DNA of 46,077 nt, taken from positions 1 to 46,077 of the forward strand of contig JAKAKG010000059.1 in assembly GCA_021813555.1 (NCBI GenBank), read 5' to 3'. A program made the position numbers and the translations under genes. Below are positions 39,656 through 46,077 of the stretch, one piece after another. The DNA comes from Acidobacteriota bacterium (lineage in GTDB: Bacteria > Acidobacteriota > UBA4820 > DSQY01). The notes beneath the pieces are model-generated. The model was given only the letters and a program-made list of their open reading frames with translations. It was not told the origin of the DNA and searched no databases. Position 1 is the first letter of the stretch, and each line of letters opens with the position of its first letter.

Positions 39656-40552
39656 ATGCTGACGATGCTCCAACGGTTCCGTCCATCGCTGCCGCCCGTG
39701 GCGGTGCTCCTGGAGTCGCCCTCCGTCCTTGCCCTGCGGGTAAACAAGGCGGGCAAGGGATTCCAGCCCCTCGTGAAGCACGAGGAGACCATGGATGCGG
39801 TGGTGGAGGCCCTCATCCCCGGCGAGGGCGGCGGACGCCTCGCGGACGCTCTCCTGACGCGCCTGGGCCGGCCCAAGCGCCTCTCCCTGATCCTGGGAGA
39901 TCCTTTCTTCCGCATGCAGGTGCTCACCCTCACCGATTTCCCTCGCCATGAGGAGGAGCGCAACCAGGTCATCCTCTGGCATTTGCGCAAGACCCTCAAT
40001 GTGCCCGTGGAAACCCTGAGGCTGCGCTACGAGGTGATCCAGAAGGCCCCGGGGTCCGTGACGCTGTGGCTCGCCCTCTCGCAGGAAGAGGCGGTGCAGG
40101 CGCTGGAGCGCGCTTTCGCGTCGGCGGGCTGCGAAGTGGGCTACGTGGGCGCCGCCAGCGCGCAGCTCCACAACCTCGCCCTCGCCGCGGGCCTGCTGCC
40201 CGAAGAAGGTCCCGCTCTCCTCCTGAACCGGACGCCCACGTACCTCTCCTTCCTCTTCACGGATGGGGGCCAGCCGGTCTTCTTCCGGTGCAAGGAGACG
40301 GCTCCCGACGAGGGGGGCGACGGGCGCATCGAACAGGAACTGCGCCTGACCATGGCGTACCACAGAGAGAAGCTGGGTTTCGGCAAGCTGCAGAAGGTGC
40401 TCGTGCGCAAGCATCCCGAGTCCCTCCCGCTCCCTCTGGAGGGCGTACTTGAGGAGGACGTTCCCGTCACGGATCTGGTGGCGGAGCATTCGGGAACCGG
40501 CGGCTGGGGATCGCCCTGGCTTCCCCTGGTGGCGCTCATGGAGGGCGACTGA
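39656..40552 (+). CDS. PilM/GspL-like assembly protein
   Basis: 298 residues. Position and pattern fit the actin-like PilM subunit: A-V-L-L-E-S-P-S-V-L-A-L-R near the N-terminus, D-F-P-R-H-E-E-E-R-N-Q-V near 100, and the central A-S-A-Q-L-H-N-L region. Conservation is weak and the typical PilM phosphate loops are not obvious, so it may be a degenerate or GspL-cytoplasmic-domain-like form. AGGAAG precedes the ATG. It is the first gene of the PilMNOPQ-type run, and the PilN-like gene follows 1 bp later. Confidence 0.75.
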   Translation: MLTMLQRFRPSLPPVAVLLESPSVLALRVNKAGKGFQPLVKHEETMDAVVEALIPGEGGGRLADALLTRLGRPKRLSLILGDPFFRMQVLTLTDFPRHEEERNQVILWHLRKTLNVPVETLRLRYEVIQKAPGSVTLWLALSQEEAVQALERAFASAGCEVGYVGAASAQLHNLALAAGLLPEEGPALLLNRTPTYLSFLFTDGGQPVFFRCKETAPDEGGDGRIEQELRLTMAYHREKLGFGKLQKVLVRKHPESLPLPLEGVLEEDVPVTDLVAEHSGTGGWGSPWLPLVALMEGD

Positions 40553-40553
40553 C

Positions 40554-41132
40554 ATGAAGCGCCTCTCGGTCAACCTCGCCAGCGAGCCCTTCGTGAACCG
40601 TGCGGTTCCCCTCGCGGCCGTTTCGGCGGCCCTGGGGGCGGCGCTCCTTCTGACCGTCTTCAACCTCGGTTCCTTCGTGGTGCTGGGCCGGGAATACCGT
40701 GCCCAGCGCGAGGAACTCAAGGGCCAGGAAACCAAACTCCAGGACCTGGGCAAGGACATGGCCGAAAAGGAGAGGCAGCTGCAGAGCGGGGCCGTGGCAT
40801 CCTTCGCGGAGGAGGCCACCTACGTGTCGGGCCTTCTCCAGGACAAGCGGTTCTCGTGGATCACGTTCCTTCAGGATCTCGAGAGCGTCAAGGCCTTCGG
40901 GGTCCAGCTTCAGAACGTGAGCCCCCGGATCACCAAGGACGGCCTCGTCCAGGTGAACCTGCGGGGGATGGCGAACCCCAGGAGCGAGATGCTGCAATTC
41001 GAAATGAACCTCTTCGCCAGCCCCCGTTTCAAGGAAGTCCAGATCACGAACGAGCAGCGGGATCCCGGCAGCCCCCTGACCAACTTCAGCATCACCTGCG
41101 TCTACGTGCCGGAGGTCCGCCATGCGTCTTGA
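40554..41132 (+). CDS. PilN-like inner-membrane assembly protein
   Basis: 192 residues: N-terminal motif V-N-L-A-S-E-P-F (a PilN hallmark), one membrane helix (~20-42), a coiled-coil stretch (~45-80) and a periplasmic ferredoxin-like domain. PilN pairs with PilO and contacts PilM through its N-terminal cytoplasmic peptide. It overlaps the PilO-like gene by 11 bp. Confidence 0.85.
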   Translation: MKRLSVNLASEPFVNRAVPLAAVSAALGAALLLTVFNLGSFVVLGREYRAQREELKGQETKLQDLGKDMAEKERQLQSGAVASFAEEATYVSGLLQDKRFSWITFLQDLESVKAFGVQLQNVSPRITKDGLVQVNLRGMANPRSEMLQFEMNLFASPRFKEVQITNEQRDPGSPLTNFSITCVYVPEVRHAS

Positions 41133-41748
41133 GCGAACCGTTTACAAAAACCTCCCCCTCATCCTGGGGGGAGGGTTGGCCGTGGTGGCCCTGAACCTGG
41201 TCTTGTATTTCACGGCCGTCTCCCGGCTCGACCACTTTGCCAAGACCGTCAAGGCCACCGTCGCCGAGAACCGGACCAAGATCGCCGAAATGGTGGCGCG
41301 GGACAAGGACGTCACGGCGGGGGTCGAAGACGTGAAGACGGATCGGCAGGTGGTGGGGGACCTGACGGGGAAGGTTCTTCTGACCAAGGGCCAGAGGCTC
41401 GTGGAGGTTCAGAAGGCCCTCCTGTCCTTCGCCAACGCCCGGAACCTGAAATTGGACAGCTTTTCTTACGGCTACTCGCTCTTCCCGGGAGACGACCGCG
41501 CGGCTTGGGGGCACCGCTACCTGAAGGTCAGCATCGGCCTGGCGGTCACGGGCCCCTACCAGGAACTCAAGGGCTTCTTGCAGGACATCCAGGACAGCCC
41601 CCAGTTCCTCATCGTCAGCGACATGAACCTCAATACCTCATCCCAGGGCAGCGCGCTCATTCAGGGAACGTTCACGGTGGACACGTACTTCGTAGCCACG
41701 GAGCAGGACGTGAAGGACCAGGAGCAGAAGGGAGGGAAGAAGGCGTGA
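41122..41748 (+). CDS. PilO-like inner-membrane assembly protein
   Basis: 208 residues: one membrane helix (~12-32), a coiled coil (~35-90), then a ferredoxin-like periplasmic domain (G-P-Y-Q-E-L-K-G-F-L-Q-D-I-Q is the typical helix). Predicted partner of the PilN-like protein. GGAGG lies 6 bp before the ATG. A GTGA overlap links it to the PilP-like gene. Confidence 0.85.
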   Translation: MRLERTVYKNLPLILGGGLAVVALNLVLYFTAVSRLDHFAKTVKATVAENRTKIAEMVARDKDVTAGVEDVKTDRQVVGDLTGKVLLTKGQRLVEVQKALLSFANARNLKLDSFSYGYSLFPGDDRAAWGHRYLKVSIGLAVTGPYQELKGFLQDIQDSPQFLIVSDMNLNTSSQGSALIQGTFTVDTYFVATEQDVKDQEQKGGKKA

Positions 41749-42449
41749 CTTCGCGATCCCTCCTCCTTTCAATTCTCTTGATCGCCTCCCTCGTCTCGGC
41801 CGCCCGGTGCGGCGGGGGCGCCGGGCCCGCCCCCAGTTCGGGCTTCGACCCCGAATCGGGCGAGACGCGGGGCGGAGACCAAACCTCGCGGGCCAAAAAG
41901 CCCGTGCGGGCCGCCCTCAAGCTGGGCCAGATCCCCGTGCTCTCGCTGGACGGAATTCCCATGCCCCAGCCGGCATCCGAGGAAGGGACCGCCCCTGATA
42001 CCGGAGAGAAAGGAAAGGCCAAGACGGGAGCCTTGCCGCCCCGTAGCGTTCCGGCTCCCGATGACAACGGCGTGCCCCCGCGGAACCTCTTTGCCGTCGA
42101 GGAAGACCCCGCCCTCGTGGCCGAGCGGCGCCGCCAAGCGGAAGAAACCGCTCAGAAGGCGCAGGACGCCGCCAAGAAGGCGCAAGAGGCCCGGTTGAAG
42201 TGGCAGGGGCCCCCCCTGCCGCCGCCGCCGCCCCAGCCGCCCGCCATCCCCTTCCAGTTTATCGGATACCTCGGATCCCCGGAGGACCGTATCGGCGTCT
42301 TCTTCGGCCCCGGCCTCTTCCTCGCCAAAAAGGGAGATGCCGTGCAGGCCAGGTTTAAAATCGTGAGCATCGGGTACGAGTCCGCAGAGATCGGCTTCCA
42401 AGGCTTCGCGCAAACTCAGAGGATTCCTTTGACCGCGGGAGGTAAGTAA
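41745..42449 (+). CDS. PilP-like periplasmic protein
   Basis: 234 residues from a GTG start. A signal-peptide-like hydrophobic segment (5-20) is followed by a long disordered, charged region with alanine/lysine repeats (A-Q-K-A-Q-D-A-A-K-K-A-Q-E) and a run of prolines, then a small C-terminal beta domain (F-Q-F-I-G-Y-L-G-S, then G-D-x-V-x-x-x-F-x-I) like the HR domain of PilP/GspC. It would link the inner-membrane complex to the secretin. The first cysteine (C23) follows an arginine, so lipidation is doubtful. Confidence 0.75.
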   Translation: MTSRSLLLSILLIASLVSAARCGGGAGPAPSSGFDPESGETRGGDQTSRAKKPVRAALKLGQIPVLSLDGIPMPQPASEEGTAPDTGEKGKAKTGALPPRSVPAPDDNGVPPRNLFAVEEDPALVAERRRQAEETAQKAQDAAKKAQEARLKWQGPPLPPPPPQPPAIPFQFIGYLGSPEDRIGVFFGPGLFLAKKGDAVQARFKIVSIGYESAEIGFQGFAQTQRIPLTAGGK

Positions 42450-42450
42450 G

Positions 42451-44850
42451 GTGAACCCTAAGAACCTCGCTCGAACGGCCTGTCTGGGTCTGCTGGTCTT
42501 CACCTTGGCCTGCGGCTCCTCCTCCTACCACCGAGGCATGTATTACCTCGACCAAGGCAACTACGACGACGCGGTCAAGAACTTCGATGAGGCCGTGAGG
42601 GAAAATCCGAGGAACGTGAAGTACAAGACGCACATGATCCGGGCGAAACTGAAGGCCTCCCAGTGGCACATGGACAAGGCTCACACCGCCCTCGGCCGCC
42701 AGGACTACACGACGGCCGCCATGGAACTGGAGAAAGCGCTGGCAATCGACCCGAGCAACCAGTATGCGAAGGATACGCTGCAGAAAGTTCTGGACTTGGC
42801 CGCCCACAAGGAAACGCAGGACCGCGCGCACGAATTGTCCATCGACCAGATGAAGAAGGAGAGCCAGAACGACTTGGGGGTTCCCCAGCTCGATCCGGCG
42901 TCCAACATTCCCATCGTCCTCAAGTTCACCGACACGCCCATCAAGACCATTTTGGACGCGGTCTCCAAGGCCAGCGGCATCAACTTCCTCTACGACGAAA
43001 AAGCGGATTTGAACAAGCGGGTCACCGTGGACTTCGCCAAGGTGGACCTGGCGCAGGTCATGGATTACCTCATGATGCAGTCCAAGCACTTCTTCAAGGT
43101 GCTGGACCCGCACACCCTCATCATCGTGCCCGACAACAAGCAGAAGCGAGACGAGTACACGGACCAGGTCATCCGCACGTTCTATCTTTCCAACGCCGAT
43201 GCCAAGGACGTCTTTCAGCTCGTCCGGTCCATCCTTCAGGCCCGGAAGATGGCCATGAACCAGGACCTGAACTCCATCACCATCCAGGACAGCCCGGAGG
43301 TGGTGGCCATCGCCCAGCACATCATCGAGGACAACGACAAGAGCAAAGGTGAAGTCGTCGTGGACGTGGAACTGCTGGAAGTGGACAGCAACCTCACGCG
43401 CCAGCTTGGCATCAATCTCTCCACGGGCAACTTCACCATCGGCCCAGGCCACAACCTCACCAAGGACACTTCGGGGAACATCACGGGCATAGGCTCCGGG
43501 CCGCCCATTCCCCTCAACGAACTGGGGCGGACCCTGAGCCACGGCCTCTATATCTATCCCATCCCCAACCTGCTCGCCGAAATGCTTCTCACCAGCGGCA
43601 GCTCTCAGATCCTCGCCAAGCCGCAACTGAGGGTCATGGAGGGCCAGAAGGCGATGGTGCACATCGGCGACAAGTACCCTATTCCCACGGCCAACACCTA
43701 CGCCACCACCACGGCCACCACGAACTACACGCCCATCACCTCTTACACCTACCAGGACATCGGCGTGAAGATCGAGATCGAACCTAAAGTCCACCATAAC
43801 CGCGAAATCACCATCAAGCTGAAGGTGGACGTGTCCTCCATCTCGGGCTCCGTGGGGGCCGGCACGGCTACAAATCCGGCCCAGCCCATCATCGGCACGC
43901 GGGAGAGCAACAGCGTAATCCGGTTGGAGGACGGGGAGACCAGTCTGATGGCCGGCCTCATTGACAATGAGACCAGGAGGTCCCTCAACGGGACGCCGGG
44001 CCTCTCCGAGATCCCCATTCTCCGCCGGCTCTTTTCACAGACCCAGGACGATAAAAAGTCCACCGATGTGGTGATGCTCCTCACGCCCCACATCATCCGC
44101 ATGCCCAACATCACGGAGACGGATCTCAAACCTCTGTGGGTAGGAACCGCGGACAATCCCAAGCTGGGAGGCGAGGCGGGCTCCGCCTGGGGGCCCTCGC
44201 CCTTTAAGCCCGTTCAGGGCCAGCCGGCGGCGGCCACGCCCAAACCCGTGGACAAGGGCCAGGCCGTACCCGATGTCAAACCTCAGGATAAGGGACAGGC
44301 TGTGCCCGACGCCAAGGCGAGCACCGGCACCAGCGCACCCGCCGAAGATTCCGCCAAGAGCACCGCCATAGCGGGGACCAGCGTCCGCCTCATGCTGAGC
44401 CCCACGAACCTGACGGTGAAGCCCGGTGAGACTGTCCTCCTCAACCTGGTGGCGGTGGGCGCGCAGGACGTCAAGAACATGCACCTCGAAATGGACTATC
44501 CGAGCGACGTGCTGAAGTTCCAGGGCGCTGATGAAGGCACCTTCCTCAAGCTGGGCGGCACCGGCACGAGCTTCGTGGCGGATGAACGGCGCCCGGGATT
44601 CGCGGTGATGGATACGGGACGCGCCAGCGGCGGCGCTGCGGGATCGGGGCTCTTGGCCCGTGTGCGGTTCACCGCCGTGAAACCGGGCCAGGCGAACATC
44701 AATTTTGGCGTGGCTACGGCCACGGGCTCCACGGGGCTAAGCGCGACGCTGCCGCCCATGTCCGCCACCGTGACGGTGGCCGACGGCGCCGGCGCGGCGC
44801 CCGCGGTGCCAGCGGCGAAGCCAGCGGGCACGGGAGGCAGTGGTGGCTAA
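42451..44850 (+). CDS. secretin (GspD/PilQ-like) with N-terminal TPR region and C-terminal cohesin-like domain
   Basis: 799 residues, GTG start with GGGAGG about 9 bp upstream. The leader ends in F-T-L-A-C (C21), compatible with a lipoprotein. Residues ~28-125 look like TPR repeats. N-domains follow (~150-310: F-T-D-T-P-I-K-T-I-L-D-A-V, and F-Y-L-S-N-A-D-A-K-D-V), then the secretin core (~310-560) with the E-I-P-I-L-R-R-L-F and M-L-L-T-P-H-I-I-R signatures. A linker has a repeated D-K-G-Q-A-V-P-D motif. Residues ~645-780 resemble a cohesin domain: P-T-N-L-T-V-K-P-G-E, M-D-Y-P-S-D-V-L-K-F and the late L-L-A-R-V-R-F motif. It forms the outer-membrane pore; the extra domain may bind a dockerin-like partner or the peptidoglycan side of the machine. 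Confidence 0.88.
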   Translation: MNPKNLARTACLGLLVFTLACGSSSYHRGMYYLDQGNYDDAVKNFDEAVRENPRNVKYKTHMIRAKLKASQWHMDKAHTALGRQDYTTAAMELEKALAIDPSNQYAKDTLQKVLDLAAHKETQDRAHELSIDQMKKESQNDLGVPQLDPASNIPIVLKFTDTPIKTILDAVSKASGINFLYDEKADLNKRVTVDFAKVDLAQVMDYLMMQSKHFFKVLDPHTLIIVPDNKQKRDEYTDQVIRTFYLSNADAKDVFQLVRSILQARKMAMNQDLNSITIQDSPEVVAIAQHIIEDNDKSKGEVVVDVELLEVDSNLTRQLGINLSTGNFTIGPGHNLTKDTSGNITGIGSGPPIPLNELGRTLSHGLYIYPIPNLLAEMLLTSGSSQILAKPQLRVMEGQKAMVHIGDKYPIPTANTYATTTATTNYTPITSYTYQDIGVKIEIEPKVHHNREITIKLKVDVSSISGSVGAGTATNPAQPIIGTRESNSVIRLEDGETSLMAGLIDNETRRSLNGTPGLSEIPILRRLFSQTQDDKKSTDVVMLLTPHIIRMPNITETDLKPLWVGTADNPKLGGEAGSAWGPSPFKPVQGQPAAATPKPVDKGQAVPDVKPQDKGQAVPDAKASTGTSAPAEDSAKSTAIAGTSVRLMLSPTNLTVKPGETVLLNLVAVGAQDVKNMHLEMDYPSDVLKFQGADEGTFLKLGGTGTSFVADERRPGFAVMDTGRASGGAAGSGLLARVRFTAVKPGQANINFGVATATGSTGLSATLPPMSATVTVADGAGAAPAVPAAKPAGTGGSGG

Positions 44851-45322
44851 AGGTTTCCCACGCCGCGAGCGGGGCATCTCCCTCTTTGAGGTGGGCCTCG
44901 CCGTGGCGCTCATCGCCATTCTGGCCCTGGTGGCCGTGCCCGCGGGACAGATCATGGACCGCCGGGTGAAGGAGGTGGAGCTGCGCCGGGACCTGCGCGA
45001 GATGCGCAGGGCCATCGACGAGTACCACCGCTATGCGCTGCAAGGGCTCATCACGCAGACCGACGTGACCCAGGATCTCTACCCAAAGGACATGGAGGAG
45101 CTCACCAAAGGGGTCCCTCTGGCGGGCGATCCCACGGGGAAAAAGGTGCGATTCCTCCGGAGGATTCCCGTGGATCCCATGACGGGCACGACGGAGTGGG
45201 GCCTGCGCTCGACCCGAGACGACCCCGATTCCACGTCATGGGGCGGGGACAACGTCTACGATGTCTACACCGAGAGCACGGCCACCGCCCTCGACGGCAG
45301 GACGCACTACAATGAATGGTGA
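44843..45322 (+). CDS. GspG-like pseudopilin, first copy
   Basis: 159 residues. Prepilin leader with cleavage after R-E-R-G, then I-S-L-F-E-V (glutamate at position 5 of the mature protein) and a hydrophobic helix. The C-terminal part has the GspG pattern I-P-V-D-P-M-T-G, W, and ends in N-E-W. The phenylalanine normally at +1 is isoleucine. GTG 44843 is preferred because GGGAGG lies 5 bp upstream; GTG 44840 is closer. The start overlaps the secretin stop by 8 bp. Probably a minor or major pseudopilin of the machine. Confidence 0.88.
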   Translation: MAKGFPRRERGISLFEVGLAVALIAILALVAVPAGQIMDRRVKEVELRRDLREMRRAIDEYHRYALQGLITQTDVTQDLYPKDMEELTKGVPLAGDPTGKKVRFLRRIPVDPMTGTTEWGLRSTRDDPDSTSWGGDNVYDVYTESTATALDGRTHYNEW

Positions 45323-45332
45323 GAGGGCCGAG

Positions 45333-45412
45333 ATGAGCAGATCGGACATGGCCGGGATGAGGAGATCAGGGGATTCCGACATGAGGAGGTCAGGGGATTC
45401 CGAGATGGGGAG
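45333..45412. repeat. inverted-orientation octad array (unit ATGAGGAG)
   Basis: 8-bp units in phase: ATGAGCAG, then from 45357 ATGAGGAG, ATCAGGGG, ATTCCGAC, ATGAGGAG, GTCAGGGG, ATTCCGAG, ATGGGGAG. ATGAGGAG is the reverse complement of CTCCTCAT of the 26783 array. Three units make a 24-bp repeat, which reads as an 8-residue peptide repeat (M-R-R-S-G-D-S-D/E) in the frame of the pseudopilin. Confidence 0.85.
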
Positions 45413-45914
45413 CAGCGATGCCGTCCTCCGGCCCTGCACCCAGGAAGCGGCGCCGGCGTCCTTTCCCTCATCTCCGCATTTCCTCATCCCCTCATCCCGG
45501 GAACCGCGCCTTCGCTCGCAGAAGGGCTTCACCCTCATCGAGCTCATGGTCGTGGTGGCCATTCTGGGCATTCTCGTGAGCATGGCGGTGCCTACCTACC
45601 GCAACATGGTTTTGCGGGCGCGGGAGACGGTGCTCAGGCAGAACCTCTTCACCATCCGCGACGTCATCGACCAATATTACGCCGACAAGGGAAAGTACCC
45701 CGACTCTCTGAGCGAACTGGTGTCGGCGGGCTACATGCGGCGCCTGCCCGTGGACCCCATCACGGAGAAATCGGACTGGGTGGCCGTGCCCTACACGGGA
45801 GGCGATCCCGGCCAGCTCGAACCCACGGAGGGCGAGCAGTCGGGCGGCATCTTCGACGTCCACTCGGCCTCCGACAAAGTGGCCGCCGACGGGACGAAGT
45901 ACGCGGATTGGTGA
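45405..45914 (+). CDS. GspG-like pseudopilin, second copy, with abnormally long leader
   Basis: 169 residues as given. Cleavage motif Q-K-G then F-T-L-I-E-L-M-V-V, a hydrophobic helix, and the GspG features I[15 protein letters not shown], L-P-V-D-P-I-T and a final A-D-W. Between 45412 and the cleavage site there is no ATG, GTG or TTG in frame, so the leader is at least 40 residues, against about 6-20 usual. The possible starts (45312, 45333, 45348, 45357, 45381, 45405) nearly all lie in an octad array; 45405 and 45381 each have AGGGG 8 bp upstream. I chose 45405 as the shortest form. The gene otherwise looks intact and is probably the major pseudopilin. Confidence 0.85.
   Translation: MGSSDAVLRPCTQEAAPASFPSSPHFLIPSSREPRLRSQKGFTLIELMVVVAILGILVSMAVPTYRNMVLRARETVLRQNLFTIRDVIDQYYADKGKYPDSLSELVSAGYMRRLPVDPITEKSDWVAVPYTGGDPGQLEPTEGEQSGGIFDVHSASDKVAADGTKYADW
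45464..45495. repeat. octad array, unit YYCSKCAT (4 units), inside the pseudopilin leader
   Basis: TCCCTCAT, CTCCGCAT, TTCCTCAT, CCCCTCAT. It fits the same consensus as the 11-unit array at 26783-26870 and is inverted relative to 45333-45412, so the two can pair as a stem. Confidence 0.85.
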
Positions 45915-45919
45915 GTTGG

Positions 45920-45975
45920 GCAGTAGGCAATAGGCAGTAGGCAATAGGCAGTAGGCAGTAGGCAATAGGCAGTAG
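45920..45975. repeat. heptad array, unit GCARTAG (8 units)
   Basis: Eight 7-bp units without slip, alternating GCAGTAG and GCAATAG (order G, A, G, A, G, G, A, G at the variable base). It starts 5 bp after the pseudopilin stop codon. Confidence 0.95.
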
Positions 45976-46007
45976 GGTGACTAGGTGACTAGGTGACTGG
46001 GTGATTA
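45976..46007. repeat. octad array, unit GGTGACTA (4 units)
   Basis: GGTGACTA, GGTGACTA, GGTGACTG, GGTGATTA, directly joined to the preceding heptad array. The unit is close to the reverse complement of the 16414 array (GGACTAGG). The remaining 70 bp to the window end show no feature. Confidence 0.9.
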
Positions 46008-46077
46008 GGACACGCTCTTCCTTGACTCTTCAGCTTGCGGGCTCCTCTGTTTGCGATGAGAGGGGCAGGGGTTCGCG

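Noticed and set aside
38140-39999. 619-residue minus-strand ORF
   Set aside because: Antisense to the GspE/PilB ATPase gene and read straight through a repeat-filled gap; composition typical of a shadow frame.
34949-45914. Complete classical type IV pilus locus
   Set aside because: No PilT retraction ATPase, prepilin peptidase or PilA-type major pilin is present, and both pilins end like GspG, so a type II secretion-like hybrid is the better description.
1-46077. tRNA or rRNA genes
   Set aside because: No cloverleaf with T-loop GGTTCRA and no rRNA core sequence was noticed by eye; a tRNA scan was not possible here.

Overview
The window is GC-rich bacterial chromosome from a Gram-negative organism with an outer membrane: it carries a secretin, a lipoprotein-type leader and secreted proteases. 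The gene mix fits a deep-branching Acidobacteriota-like lineage (Holophagae or a neighbour): a hybrid type IV pilus/type II secretion cluster, DUF4321, DUF3467, a DUF4388 protein, a MIP18/SufT homologue and large secreted proteases with carboxypeptidase-regulatory-like modules. This is inference from gene content; there is no rRNA or other marker to settle it, and no tRNA or rRNA gene was seen.

Layout. 1-5128: end of a GGDEF diguanylate cyclase, then purD, a class III aminotransferase, an MBL-fold hydrolase and folK. 5129-11778: leader and gene of a 2107-residue secreted metalloprotease, closed by a textbook terminator. 11892-16315: der (minus), a SufT-like gene, then an overlapping three-gene signalling operon (NtrC-type activator, degenerate histidine kinase, lone receiver). 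16491-19102: minus-strand operon xseA, DUF3467, DUF4321, maf. 19500-21466: a foreign-looking island of small ORFs separated by attC-like repeats, with a GNAT pseudogene. 21632-25010: MBL-fold gene and a two-gene ABC exporter. 25051-26662: promoter, a 400-nt structured leader with a possible pseudoknot and intrinsic terminator, and a secreted orphan protein. 26912-31693: sfsA, an M1-type peptidase, a membrane protein and a DUF4388 protein. 31803-34952: a miniature LOG-like gene, lepB, a DUF465 gene, a Fis-type HTH gene, thiL and DUF2062.

34949-45914 is the functional centre: an ECF sigma factor and a membrane-anchored putative anti-sigma factor are translationally coupled to a secretin-N-like protein, then GspF/PilC, GspE/PilB, PilM-, PilN-, PilO- and PilP-like proteins, a secretin with an N-terminal TPR region and a C-terminal cohesin-like domain, and two GspG-like pseudopilins. 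Together these would form one envelope-spanning secretion or fibre machine, plausibly exporting proteins such as the large protease.

The most unusual feature is not a gene. Many intergenic gaps hold short degenerate tandem arrays whose unit is exactly 7 or exactly 8 bp. Unit sequences differ between loci, but some recur at distant loci, and several arrays begin at or next to a stop codon. One octad family lies in opposite orientations upstream of the last pseudopilin and appears to supply its start codon and an unusually long leader.
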